Source of the DNA: Janthinobacterium sp. GW456P
GTDB taxonomy: Bacteria > Pseudomonadota > Gammaproteobacteria > Burkholderiales > Burkholderiaceae_D
Assembly: GCF_002127655.1 (NCBI RefSeq)
Contig: NZ_NEHB01000017.1
Location: 50,105-114,104 of the forward strand
Length of the DNA stretch: 64,000 nt
Direction of reading: 5' to 3'
Of the stretch, positions 1-8,184 are shown piece after piece; the stretch's first letter is position 1, and every line of letters begins with the position of its first letter. The translations under genes were made by a program, and so were the position numbers. Under the pieces are notes generated by a model that searched no databases, had not been told where the DNA came from, and saw only the letters and a list, made by a program, of their open reading frames with translations.

Positions 1-2
1 AT

Positions 3-926
3 TTGCATTATTTGTATGAGTCTCCACGGGCTGCCAATGGGAAAATAAATGGTTCGCGTAACGCTGAAACAAAAAATCGTGCATTAAAGGTATTGCATGA
101 AGGCGTCAAGTTTGGCTGTGAAGACTGCGCAAATTCATTGGCAATTGAGTTCGGTTCACCTTTTGATCTTGCCGATATGCTGGCGCCCTATGTGGACAAG
201 GCTCGTGGAGAGCGATATCGTATGCTTAGTAACGCCCTCGGCTTCAACCCCAATCGCCGCTTTCCCAACCTCGATAAAGTCCTGCCATTGCCACCTGCCG
301 ATCTGCCGCCGTGGGATGGTCAACGAAAGAGCCTGCTTGACGCGGCCATGGGCGTGCGTCCGCCGCCAGCCGTCCCGCAGCCAAGCGCCGCCGCGCTGTT
401 GCAAGCACCGTATTTCCTGGCCGCCGACTATGCGCTGCGTCCTGCCGGCTGGCACAGCGATGCGCCGGCTGCGCCATTTTCCGCGTATTGGCAGCCGGCG
501 CAAGGGCAGGGCGTGACGGAGCCGGCCCGATTGGTCCAGCAAGACGAACCCTTCCGCCATTTCAGCGTGCTCGGCGCCGATGGCAACAGCCGATATGGCG
601 CCGTGAGCTGGGAGCCGTGCCTGACGATACGCCATGACCATGGCGCCGTGCAGCCGCGCGCGGCGCGCGGCTTGCTGCGCGAGGTGGCGCGGCCCGAGCC
701 CTGGTTGAGCCGTGCTTGCGGACAAGCCTGTCCGGTCAGCGGCGTCTGGCAACCGTGGGTGTCGCCCGACCATCCGCTGCAGGCCATCGTCAACCAGTAC
801 TGGCGCCAGGCCTGGCTGAGCCAGGGCACGCCGTTCCCGCAGCCGCGCCGCGACTGGCTGCTCGATTTGCCGGACGACGAAGTGACGTGGCATTTGATGG
901 ACGCGTCCACTGCCGATATCGGATAA
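3..926 (+). CDS. Sel1-repeat/DUF6396 protein, 5' end outside the window
   Basis: The reading frame is open at the left window edge, so only the last ~307 residues are seen. The first ~75 residues look like a Sel1-type helical repeat (ALKVLHEGVKFGCEDCANSL). They are followed by RFPNLDKVLPLPPADLPPWD, the hallmark I associate with DUF6396, and a C-terminal module with ACPVSGVWQPW and WRQAWLSQGTPFPQP. The next gene downstream is a paralogue, so this is the intact-tail member of a tandem pair. Sel1/DUF6396 proteins often sit near type VI or polymorphic-toxin loci and may act as immunity or adaptor proteins, but no toxin is visible here. The family call rests on remembered motifs; the function is inference. 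Confidence 0.62.
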   Translation: MHYLYESPRAANGKINGSRNAETKNRALKVLHEGVKFGCEDCANSLAIEFGSPFDLADMLAPYVDKARGERYRMLSNALGFNPNRRFPNLDKVLPLPPADLPPWDGQRKSLLDAAMGVRPPPAVPQPSAAALLQAPYFLAADYALRPAGWHSDAPAAPFSAYWQPAQGQGVTEPARLVQQDEPFRHFSVLGADGNSRYGAVSWEPCLTIRHDHGAVQPRAARGLLREVARPEPWLSRACGQACPVSGVWQPWVSPDHPLQAIVNQYWRQAWLSQGTPFPQPRRDWLLDLPDDEVTWHLMDASTADIG

Positions 927-953
927 GGCAACACTGCAGCGATGGAGGAGACC

Positions 954-2285
954 ATGGTCAGCAATCACTGCAGCAGGTTTGTCATGAGAAGACGGCTCGC
1001 ATCGGCGTTCTTTTTGTGCGGTCTTTTTTTGCCGGCCTGCACAATGCAGAACGAAGAAGTCCTGCCGCGCAACCAAAGCCTGCCACTTTTCAATCCCCAT
1101 GTAGCGGATTTTGTCTGTGAAACCGAGGCAAGCAAGGTGCCGCCCATTGATGTGCAAGCCGAGGACTGGTTTCTCGAAGCGCGCGCGCTGGAAGATCCTG
1201 AAATTTTCGTGGAAGACCGCGATTACAAGAAAATCGTCGATCTGACGCGCCAGGCGGCGCAGCGCTTGCACTGGAAGGCAATGCTCAATCTGGCCAGCCT
1301 GTATGTGGAAGGGCGCGACCCCCTGCATGGCAATGAAGAGGCGGTGCAACTGGTGGAAAAGGCGATGCGGCTGGGCATACCGGCAGCCTATGACTGGATG
1401 GGGACGTATTATGCGAACAGTACCGGCGTGAACGGCGACATCACGCGTGCTTATGCGTTCTGGCAAAAGGCGGCGCAGATGGGTAATCCACAAGCAATGG
1501 CGTTCTTGGGCGAAAAATTGACTGCAGGGAAAGATCATCCGGGGATTGATATGTGGGACAACATTCCTGTTGCAACCAAAATGCTGGAATGTGCGGTTGC
1601 TCAGGGTTATGGCCCAGCGGCATATGATTTGTATTATTTATATGCTGCGCCACGAACTGCAGATGGCACAATAATCGGCGATCACCGGACACCAGAAACA
1701 AAAGATCGAGCGCTAAAAATTTTACATGAAGGTGTCCGCCTTGGTTGCGCGCAGTGCGCACGCGATCTCTCGATAGAGTTCAGTCAACCTTTTAATTTGT
1801 CCGATATGTTAGTGCCGTTCATTGACAAGGCTCGCGGTGAACGTTATGCGGTACTTAATCGAGAACTAGGATTCAATCCCAATGCGCGCTTTCCAAATCT
1901 GGACAAGGTATTGCCGCTCCCGCCCGCCGACCTGCCGCCCTGGAATGGCGACAGGGATACCTTGCTGCATGCGGCCAAGGGCGTCCGCCCGCCGCCAGCC
2001 GTCCCGCAGCCAGGCGCCGCCGCGCTGTTGCAATCGCCGTATTTCCTGGCCGCCGGCTATGCGCTGCGTCCTGCCGGCTGGCACAGCGATGCGCCGGCTG
2101 CGCCATTTTCCGCATACTGGCAACCCGCCGGTTTGCGGTCCCGGCATGGCCTGCACTGTTCAAGCGCCACGGCCTGCCGCATTGGTTGTGCCAGGTATAA
2201 TTTCCGCACTATCCACCGCTATTCTTTTTCGAAAGGCCTCCATGCCCCAGACTCCCGATTTGCCGCCGGATTGGCAGGCGTTTGA
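954..2285 (+). CDS. Sel1-repeat/DUF6396 lipoprotein, C-terminally truncated paralogue
   Basis: The start at 954 is preceded by GGAGGAG; an ATG at 942 lacks such a site. Residues ~10-30 form a basic, then hydrophobic signal with a lipobox-like FLPAC, so an exported lipoprotein is likely. Sel1-like repeats span ~90-270, followed by RFPNLDKVLPLPPADLPPW. The protein is nearly identical to the upstream copy up to PFSAYWQPA (about nucleotide 2133). It then switches to an unrelated, Arg/Cys-rich tail that runs 44 bases into the next gene. The ~140-residue module ending the upstream copy is missing. The simplest reading is tandem duplication followed by a deletion, leaving a hybrid end, so function may be lost. 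Confidence 0.6.
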   Translation: MVSNHCSRFVMRRRLASAFFLCGLFLPACTMQNEEVLPRNQSLPLFNPHVADFVCETEASKVPPIDVQAEDWFLEARALEDPEIFVEDRDYKKIVDLTRQAAQRLHWKAMLNLASLYVEGRDPLHGNEEAVQLVEKAMRLGIPAAYDWMGTYYANSTGVNGDITRAYAFWQKAAQMGNPQAMAFLGEKLTAGKDHPGIDMWDNIPVATKMLECAVAQGYGPAAYDLYYLYAAPRTADGTIIGDHRTPETKDRALKILHEGVRLGCAQCARDLSIEFSQPFNLSDMLVPFIDKARGERYAVLNRELGFNPNARFPNLDKVLPLPPADLPPWNGDRDTLLHAAKGVRPPPAVPQPGAAALLQSPYFLAAGYALRPAGWHSDAPAAPFSAYWQPAGLRSRHGLHCSSATACRIGCARYNFRTIHRYSFSKGLHAPDSRFAAGLAGV

Positions 2286-2775
2286 AACGGCCTACGACGT
2301 CGAAGCAAGCTGGTTCAGGCTGGCCAACGCATCGCTGGCATTGCTGGGTGCGTCCGCTTTCAAGGATCAGGCATTTTCAGCCTTTGCCTTCAATGCCGTC
2401 TCCTTTCCGTCCATTTCGCTGAGCTTTGACACCGATCCCGCTAACCGGGAGCGCGATTTCTATCCTCCGGACTGGTCGAACGAGTGCATGGAAGCCGACG
2501 TGCCGGAAATCGGCCAGCTGTGGGAGGAGGGCCATGCAAGGATAGAAGGCGCGCTGAGCGAGCTGATCGACGCTGCCGATGACGCGCTGCTCTGCGCCAT
2601 CGAGGAAGGCTATCTGCACAGCCTCAGGAAAACCATGGTGCGGCTGGAAATGCACCATGCTTTCGACCAGATCAAGACGTGCGCGCCGTTCTGGACCGTG
2701 GTCACGCAAATCGATGCCGATACGGATGAAGAGGAGCGCCTGCTTGAACAGGTGCGTCTAGACCTTCTGGCGTGA
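2242..2775 (+). CDS. Hypothetical protein, 177 aa
   Basis: I do not recognise this family with confidence. The ATG at 2242 was chosen because translation from there (MPQTPDLPPDWQAFETAYDV) is acidic, Trp- and Asp-rich and soluble-looking, while the longer upstream frame only shadows the truncated DUF6396 gene. No signal peptide or membrane segment is visible. Residues ~45-75 contain SFPSISLSFDTDPANRERDF; the C-terminal third is rich in Glu, Asp and Leu and probably helical. It overlaps the hybrid end of the preceding gene, so the deletion that truncated that gene ended at or just upstream of this start. Its place beside Sel1/DUF6396 genes would suit an orphan immunity-type protein, but that is speculation. 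Confidence 0.55.
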   Translation: MPQTPDLPPDWQAFETAYDVEASWFRLANASLALLGASAFKDQAFSAFAFNAVSFPSISLSFDTDPANRERDFYPPDWSNECMEADVPEIGQLWEEGHARIEGALSELIDAADDALLCAIEEGYLHSLRKTMVRLEMHHAFDQIKTCAPFWTVVTQIDADTDEEERLLEQVRLDLLA

Positions 2776-2778
2776 GCG

Positions 2779-3270
2779 CTATATCAGGGCTTGCCAGGCC
2801 CTGACTTCTTCGTCTGTGAGCGTCGGCCCCCAGCCGCCGCGCAACGCCGCATCGTGCTGCACGTAGTCCTTCAGCTGCGGCACGGCCACATCATGCCGGA
2901 CGCAGATGTCAAAGACGGCTTCCAGCTGGCGCCGGCTTGCCGCAAGGTCATCGCCATGCCAGGTACAGGCGCTCGTTTCCAGCACATGCTGCACCAGTTC
3001 TTCCAGCGTGCCGGGCAGGTGCCCGGGCATGGCCATGCGCACCTCGTCCGGCCAGGGATCGCCCATGCCCGTCACGGCCAGGGACGCAAAGCCCCGTTCC
3101 CAGGCAGCAAAATCCCCAGGCGCGACCTGCGCCAGTTTCCACACATGAGCGGCGAACGCGGACAGGGCGGGATGATCAATGTCGAAGCGCCGGCAAAAGC
3201 GTTGCAGGCACGTGACGGCAATGCATTGCCTGGCGATCACGGAGAGCGTGTCTATCGATATATTGTGCAT
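2779..3270 (-). CDS. Hypothetical protein, 163 aa
   Basis: This is a soluble, Trp- and His-containing protein with no signal peptide and no family I can name. The start at 3270 has AGGAG about nine bases upstream on the minus strand. The sequence is mostly helical in character, with a central stretch (AAWERGFASLAVTGMGDPWP) and the C-terminal end DEEVRAWQALI. It is convergent with the preceding plus-strand gene, with only three bases between their stop codons. It lies upstream of the TetR-family gene's 3' end on the same strand, 39 bases away, but nothing indicates a shared function. Confidence 0.5.
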   Translation of the reverse strand: MHNISIDTLSVIARQCIAVTCLQRFCRRFDIDHPALSAFAAHVWKLAQVAPGDFAAWERGFASLAVTGMGDPWPDEVRMAMPGHLPGTLEELVQHVLETSACTWHGDDLAASRRQLEAVFDICVRHDVAVPQLKDYVQHDAALRGGWGPTLTDEEVRAWQALI

Positions 3271-3309
3271 GAGTCAAAGCTCCTGAGGTGGTATCTGCCG
3301 GTAACCGAG

Positions 3310-3957
3310 TCAATTTGACTGGATGACGTTTGTGCCGCCTGGCGAGGCAGCCTGCCGCAGCGCCTCCACCGGCAACTGAAAAAAGCGCGGCACCATGGCC
3401 GGTGACAGCTCATCGCCGCCGTCCGTCATGGCCAGGCGACCGCTCAGCAGCAGCATCACGTAGCCGTGGCCCAGCGACCAGCCGGCGCTGGCGGCGGCCT
3501 TGTCCCAGCGCGGGTCGAGGCCCGCTTCGCGCACAGCCGCGCCGGCCGTCTGCAGCACGTACTGGAAGCACGCTTGCGCCGCCTCCTGCAGTGCCGGGAA
3601 CTGGCGCACGTCCTGGTGCTCGAACATCAGCCGGTAGTGGGCCGGCGCGGCCAGGGCGAATTCGATGTATTGCTGGCCCAGCAATTGAAAGCGCTGTTCG
3701 GCGGGCAGGCTGCCCGGCGGCGGCAGCTGCGTTTCCCATTTCTGTATCAGGCTGGCGAAACCGGCCGCGGCCACCTCGGCCAGCAGGGCCTCCTTGCTGG
3801 GGAAGTGGCGGTACACGGCGGCGACCGAGACGCCCACCGTGCGCGCCAGTTCGCGCAGCGAGAGGGCCGCATCGCTCTGCTGCGCCAGTTGCGCGATGGT
3901 GGCGGCGACCAGGGTGTCGCGCAGCTTGCCGTGGTGGTAAGTGCTGGTGCTTGTCAT
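3310..3957 (-). CDS. TetR/AcrR family transcriptional regulator
   Basis: The N-terminal ~60 residues form a TetR helix-turn-helix, with SLRELARTVGVSVAAVYRHF as recognition region followed by PSKEALLAEV. The C-terminal ~150 residues are a ligand-binding domain of the WHG type (FALAAPAHYRLMFEHQDV). Length (215 aa) is normal for the family. The gene is divergent from a DUF2867 gene; the 67-base gap carries two copies of a 19-bp near-palindrome that would fit its operator. It therefore probably represses itself and the neighbour and is released by an unknown small molecule. Family assignment is firm, target inferred. Confidence 0.88.
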   Translation of the reverse strand: MTSTSTYHHGKLRDTLVAATIAQLAQQSDAALSLRELARTVGVSVAAVYRHFPSKEALLAEVAAAGFASLIQKWETQLPPPGSLPAEQRFQLLGQQYIEFALAAPAHYRLMFEHQDVRQFPALQEAAQACFQYVLQTAGAAVREAGLDPRWDKAAASAGWSLGHGYVMLLLSGRLAMTDGGDELSPAMVPRFFQLPVEALRQAASPGGTNVIQSN

Positions 3958-3960
3958 CGT

Positions 3961-4015
3961 ATGTTATCGCTGTTCACATTGTCGTGTATGATGGGCATGT
4001 TATCACTGAAAACAT
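3961..4015. promoter_or_regulatory. Putative TetR operator pair
   Basis: Two 19-bp sites, ATGTTATCGCTGTTCACAT at 3961-3979 and ATGTTATCACTGAAAACAT at 3997-4015, share the ATGTTATC.CTG core and end in complementary arms (ATGT/ACAT and ATGTT/AACAT). They fill the gap between the divergent TetR gene and the DUF2867 gene, with starts 36 bases apart, so they lie on nearly the same helix face. This arrangement suits two regulator dimers. Confidence 0.5.
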
Positions 4016-4024
4016 GGAGAGCAC

Positions 4025-4543
4025 ATGCATGAGATGAACATTGCCGTCCGCACCGTGGACTTGCCGCCAGGCGCCAGCATCGCCCCCTTGTATCCCGGCA
4101 GTAACTTGGCCGATGCGTATGCCGTCGACTTGCCCACCGCACAGGCGCGGCAGATGGACATGCAGAGCCTGGCGCGCCAGCTGCTGGGCAAGCAGCCGGG
4201 CTGGGCGCGCAAGCTGATGGTGCTGCGCGACGCCATCGTGGCGCGCTTCGGCATCCGCACGGCAAAACAGATGGAAGCGCGGCCTGGCAAGCGCATCGGC
4301 ATCTTCCGCATCTATGCCGTCAGCGACGACGAGATCATCCTGGGCGAGGACGACAGCCACCTCGATTTTCGTTTGTCCGTACTGCGCAACCGCGACGCGG
4401 GGCGCCATGGCAGCGTGACCGTCTCCAGCGTCGTGCATTGCCACAACCGGGTGGGGCGCGCCTACATCATGCTGATCCGACCGTTTCACAAGCTGATCGT
4501 GCGGCATTCGCTGGCGCGCGCGGCCAGGGCCGGCTTCGCCTGA
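4025..4543 (+). CDS. DUF2867 domain-containing protein
   Basis: A 172-residue soluble protein whose body matches DUF2867 (START/SRPBCC-like) proteins: HLDFRLSVLRNRDAGR and VVHCHNRVGRAYIMLIRPFH are typical, ending in a basic helix (KLIVRHSLARAARAG). Such proteins may bind a hydrophobic ligand; the role is unknown. The gene starts nine bases after the second putative TetR operator, so it is very likely the regulated target. An ATG at 4034 is an alternative start. Confidence 0.75.
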   Translation: MHEMNIAVRTVDLPPGASIAPLYPGSNLADAYAVDLPTAQARQMDMQSLARQLLGKQPGWARKLMVLRDAIVARFGIRTAKQMEARPGKRIGIFRIYAVSDDEIILGEDDSHLDFRLSVLRNRDAGRHGSVTVSSVVHCHNRVGRAYIMLIRPFHKLIVRHSLARAARAGFA

Positions 4544-4629
4544 GGCGGGGAGGGGGCGGACGGCAAGGGCAATCTTGCTTATTCATGGCCGGTATTGCAT
4601 ACTGCACCACCAGCCTCATCACGATTCCC

Positions 4630-5241
4630 ATGAACGATACGCTTCTCCTGCTGGGTTTTGCCACCACGCCGCTTGAACTGATTTCCTTTGTCCTGGCACT
4701 GACAACCGTTGCGCTGAACATCCGCCAGAACCACTGGGCGTGGCTGTTCGCCATCATTTCCTCGGCCGCCTACGGTTTCGTGTTTTTCGAGTCGCGCCTG
4801 TATGGCGACATGGCCTTGCAGCTGCTGTTCATCAGCGTCTCGTGCTGGGGCTGGTATCAGTGGCTGCATCCGTCCAGTGGCGGCAAGACCCTGCCGGTCA
4901 CGCGGCTCGATGGCCGTGGCTGGCTGGCCTGCGCGGCGGGCTGGCTGCTGGGCTTCCTGCTCATCGCCTGGCTGCTGACGACGACGGACACGGACGTGCC
5001 CCACGCGGACGGCTTCCTCACGGCAGGCAGCCTGGTGGGGCAATTCCTGCTGTCGCGCAAGAAACTGGAAAATTGGGTCGCCTGGATCGTCGTCGACGTG
5101 CTGTATGTGTGGCTGTATGTGCACAAGGGCCTGACCCTGACGGCCGTGCTGTACGCCTTCTTCGTGGTGATGGCCATCATCGGTTTGCTTGCATGGAAAA
5201 AGTCGGCACCGGCCGCGCCTGACGCCATGGTCCTCAAGTGA
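4630..5241 (+). CDS. pnuC: PnuC-family vitamin transporter (nicotinamide riboside or thiamine)
   Basis: A 203-residue membrane protein with about seven hydrophobic segments. The pattern LELISFVLALTTVALNIRQN, NHWAWLFAIISSAAYGFVFF, WGWYQWLHP and ENWVAWIVVDVLYVWLYVHK is characteristic of PnuC. These carriers pass nicotinamide riboside (PnuC), thiamine (PnuT) or riboflavin, trapped by phosphorylation inside the cell. The ATG at 4630 was chosen because it places the first membrane segment correctly; an upstream extension overlaps the preceding gene. The next gene, a small NadR-like kinase, overlaps by four bases, giving a transporter-kinase pair. The adjacent receptor gene has a TPP riboswitch, so thiamine is a realistic alternative substrate. 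Confidence 0.85.
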   Translation: MNDTLLLLGFATTPLELISFVLALTTVALNIRQNHWAWLFAIISSAAYGFVFFESRLYGDMALQLLFISVSCWGWYQWLHPSSGGKTLPVTRLDGRGWLACAAGWLLGFLLIAWLLTTTDTDVPHADGFLTAGSLVGQFLLSRKKLENWVAWIVVDVLYVWLYVHKGLTLTAVLYAFFVVMAIIGLLAWKKSAPAAPDAMVLK

Positions 5242-5789
5242 CGGCGCCTTGCGTGCGCGTGGCGATCCTGGGCGCGGAATCGTCGGGCAAGTCGACTTTG
5301 GCGGCAGCCCTGGCCGAGCGCTACGACACCGTCTGGGTGCCGGAATACTTGCGTGAATTTGTCGAAACGCAGGGCAGGGTGCCGGTCGCGCAAGACCAGT
5401 ACGGCATCGCGCTGACACAAGTCGAACGCGAGGCCGCCGCCGCCGCGCAAGCGCGCGGCTTCCTGTTCTGCGACACGACGCCCTTGATGACGGCTGTGTA
5501 CAGCCGCCATTATTTCGATGGCGCCGATGCGCCGCTGGCCGCGCTGGCGGACGCCACGCGCTACGACTTGACCCTGGTGACGGCGCCCGACAGCCCGTGG
5601 GTGGCCGACGGCTTGCAGCGCGAATCGGAAGCCGTGCGCCAGCTGATCTACCGCTACCTGCTCGACGCGCTCGACGCGCGCGGCATCGCCTATCACGTGC
5701 TGCGCGACAGTCTGGAGGCGCGCCTGGAACAGGCGGCGCCCCTGCTGCAACAGGCGCTTGCCGCAGCGCCTGTTATTTCCCTCAATTAA
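5238..5789 (+). CDS. NadR-like P-loop nucleoside kinase
   Basis: A 183-residue P-loop protein. ILGAESSGKSTLAAALAERY is the Walker A region, followed by WVPEYLREFVE, then FLFCDTTPLMTAVYSRHYF and DLTLVTAPDSPWVADGLQRE. This matches the ribosylnicotinamide kinase domain of NadR (AAA_28 type) without the adenylyltransferase domain. The GTG start overlaps the pnuC stop (GTGA), so translation is probably coupled. Its expected job is to phosphorylate the vitamin brought in by the PnuC-type carrier. Substrate is unproven: nicotinamide riboside by homology, thiamine by context. The stop overlaps that of the convergent TonB receptor gene. Confidence 0.8.
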   Translation: MTAPCVRVAILGAESSGKSTLAAALAERYDTVWVPEYLREFVETQGRVPVAQDQYGIALTQVEREAAAAAQARGFLFCDTTPLMTAVYSRHYFDGADAPLAALADATRYDLTLVTAPDSPWVADGLQRESEAVRQLIYRYLLDALDARGIAYHVLRDSLEARLEQAAPLLQQALAAAPVISLN

Positions 5790-7933
5790 AAGTCGAACTG
5801 CGCCGACACCTTGAACGTGCGGCTGGCGCCCGGGTACAGATAGCCATCGGACTCCGGCGTCACGTCGCGCCAGTAGAACTTGTCGGCCACGTTGTTGACG
5901 CTAGCGCGCAGCACGGCGCGCGTGCCGGCGATGCGCGTGGCGTAAGCGGCGCCCAGGTTGAACACGTGGTACGACGGCACGAAGGTGGTGTTGTTGTACT
6001 CGAATGCCTTCTTGCCGGCAAACTCCCAGCTGCCATTGACGCTCAGGCCCGCCACCTGCTGCACCGCGTAGTCCGCATGTACGGCCGCCTTGAAGGCGGG
6101 CACGTTCGGGACGCGTTTGCCGTCGAGGTCGGCATTGCCGGTGCCCGACTGCTGGCTGTTCAGGGCCGTCACGGAGGCACCCAGGCTCAGGCTGGACGAT
6201 GCCTTGCCCTGTGCCGACAATTCCAGGCCGCGGTGCTGGGCCTGGCCTTCGCGCACGAAGTAGCCGGCCGTGTTCTGGAATTCCAGGCCCTTGCGGATCT
6301 GGAACAGGCTGGCCGCCACCATGAAGTCCGGCGTCACATCCATCTTGGCGCCCAGTTCGATCTGCTTCGAGCGGCTCGGTGACAGTTCTTCATTGGCATT
6401 CATCGCCTTGCGGTCGGCCGTGCCGCCATGTTCCATGCCCTGTGAATAGGCCACATACACGGAGACATTGTCGAGCGGGGTGTAGACGAGCGAGACGTTG
6501 GGCAGCAGGAAGTCGTGCTTGGCGCGCACTTCCTTGTCGGCCTTCAGCACATACTGGTAGCCATCGACATCGATATGGCGCAAGCCGCCATGCAGCTTCC
6601 AGTTCGGCGCCAGGCTGACGATGTCCTGCACGAAGACGGCGTTTTCCGTATCTTTGCGCACCAGGCGCACGGGACCCGTGACGCCGGGCGACGTGCCGAC
6701 GATCTGCGGCTGGTAGATGTTGCTTACGCCGACCCAGTCATATACGTACAGGCCGGCGCGGTCCTTGCGGCGGAAGGTCGACACGCCGGCCGTGAATTCA
6801 TGGCGCAGCGAACCGGTGGCGAACTTGCCCTGGATCATGGCTTGCGCGCTCAGCGGCTTTTTCGTCTCGCCCAGGCTGCGGTAGTCGTATACGTCGTAGT
6901 CGCCATTGCCGCAGAAGCCGGGGTACAGGTCCTGTCCGCTGCAGCCGTACGGGAAGGCCGTGTAATCGTCGCGCTTGAACGAGTGCTGGTTGGCCGACAC
7001 GGTGGCGCGCCAGTCGTCATTGAAGGCGTACTGGAAGCGCAGGCCGATATTGCTGGTGACGGTTTCCACGGGGCGCGTCCATGGCTGCAGGTTGAGCATG
7101 GCGTCGGCGCTGATGCCGGTCGGCAGGGTCTTATTGTTCAGCAGCTGGAAGCCCGGCGCCGTCGCCTGTGCCTTGTCCTGGTAGTCGGCATCGAGCTGCA
7201 GCAGCGCTTGCGGCGAAATCTGCCAGTCGAAGGCGCCGGAAATGAACTTGCGGTTGCCGTCCGCGCCCTTGATGTAGGAGCGCAGGCGCTCGGCCGCCAC
7301 GTTGATCCGGTAGCCGAAGCGCGTGTCGTCCAGGCGGCCGCCCAGATCGACGGCGCCGTACAGGGTGCCCCGCTCGCGCGTTTCCACGGTGACCGTGCGC
7401 AGCGGTGCGGCGGTCGGGCGCTTGACGATGAAGTCGATCACGCCGCCCGGCGCGGCCACGCCTGCCTGCAAGCCTGCCAGGCCCTTCAGCACTTCGATGC
7501 GTTCCTTGTTTTCCAGCGGAATTTGGGTGTCGCCAGGAATGGCCACGCCATCCTTGCGGTAGCTGGAATTGTTGTCGAGCTTGAAGCCGCGGATCGTGAA
7601 CTGTTCCGCATAGCCGACGGCGTTGTAGGCATCGTTGATGCTGGCATCGAGCTTGGCGGCATCGCTGAGATTGCGGATCTGTAAATCCTGCATGTCTTTT
7701 TGCGAGATGACGGTGACGGACGCCGGCGTCTGCAGCAGCGGCGCATCGCTAAAGCCGCCGACGGAGGCGCGCCTGGCGGCCGGCGCCTTGCTGGCCGTGA
7801 CGACGACTTCGGCCATGCTCGGCGCCTGCGGGTCGGCGGCTGCGGTGCTGTCATTCGCGGCGAAGGCAGGCGCGGCAAACGCGTGCAGGATGGCCAGGGT
7901 CAAAACAGAAACGGATAAATTCGGTGTGGACAT
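5786..7933 (-). CDS. TonB-dependent outer-membrane receptor under a TPP riboswitch (probable thiamine receptor)
   Basis: A 715-residue receptor. MSTPNLSVSVLTLAILHAFA begins a ~25-residue signal peptide, EVVVTASKAPA is a TonB-box-like segment, and the plug (TPASVTVISQKDMQDLQIRN) precedes a long beta-barrel ending in Phe (FKVSAQFDF). The start at 7933 was chosen over 8014 because it begins exactly at the signal peptide. A TPP riboswitch about 100 bases upstream on the same strand indicates expression when thiamine is short. By analogy with THI-box-controlled receptors in other proteobacteria, it probably takes up thiamine or a derivative rather than a siderophore. Sequence similarity alone would only say siderophore-type receptor. 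Confidence 0.85.
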   Translation of the reverse strand: MSTPNLSVSVLTLAILHAFAAPAFAANDSTAAADPQAPSMAEVVVTASKAPAARRASVGGFSDAPLLQTPASVTVISQKDMQDLQIRNLSDAAKLDASINDAYNAVGYAEQFTIRGFKLDNNSSYRKDGVAIPGDTQIPLENKERIEVLKGLAGLQAGVAAPGGVIDFIVKRPTAAPLRTVTVETRERGTLYGAVDLGGRLDDTRFGYRINVAAERLRSYIKGADGNRKFISGAFDWQISPQALLQLDADYQDKAQATAPGFQLLNNKTLPTGISADAMLNLQPWTRPVETVTSNIGLRFQYAFNDDWRATVSANQHSFKRDDYTAFPYGCSGQDLYPGFCGNGDYDVYDYRSLGETKKPLSAQAMIQGKFATGSLRHEFTAGVSTFRRKDRAGLYVYDWVGVSNIYQPQIVGTSPGVTGPVRLVRKDTENAVFVQDIVSLAPNWKLHGGLRHIDVDGYQYVLKADKEVRAKHDFLLPNVSLVYTPLDNVSVYVAYSQGMEHGGTADRKAMNANEELSPSRSKQIELGAKMDVTPDFMVAASLFQIRKGLEFQNTAGYFVREGQAQHRGLELSAQGKASSSLSLGASVTALNSQQSGTGNADLDGKRVPNVPAFKAAVHADYAVQQVAGLSVNGSWEFAGKKAFEYNNTTFVPSYHVFNLGAAYATRIAGTRAVLRASVNNVADKFYWRDVTPESDGYLYPGASRTFKVSAQFDF

Positions 7934-8032
7934 AGATTGCTCGTGGTTCAAGCCGACTCTGTACAGAGCACGGCAGGCTGCTTGTTCGGCTGGCGCCAAC
8001 GCAGGAGCTATCAAAGGAGGGAAGGTACTTTG

Positions 8033-8112
8033 CGCTTTCCTTCGCTGGCATTATCCAGATCAGGTACGAAGGGTATCTCTCACCCGGATGACTGCTCCAG
8101 GACCCCTAGCGA
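8033..8112 (-). promoter_or_regulatory. TPP riboswitch (THI element)
   Basis: Read on the minus strand, the segment has the classic THI-box blocks in order: GCTAGGGGTCCTGGAGC at the 5' stem, GGGTGAGAGATACCC, CGTACCTGATCTGGATAATG, then CCAGCGAAGG. These are the conserved TPP-binding elements. It lies in the 5' leader of the TonB-dependent receptor gene, which starts at 7933. Control at termination or at the ribosome site cannot be decided by eye. Confidence 0.93.
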
Positions 8113-8184
8113 AATGACAGCTTAGCATGAAGCACGGCCCGCTGTCCCACCCGGCTGACCGTTTTACAACACTGTGACGCGAAT

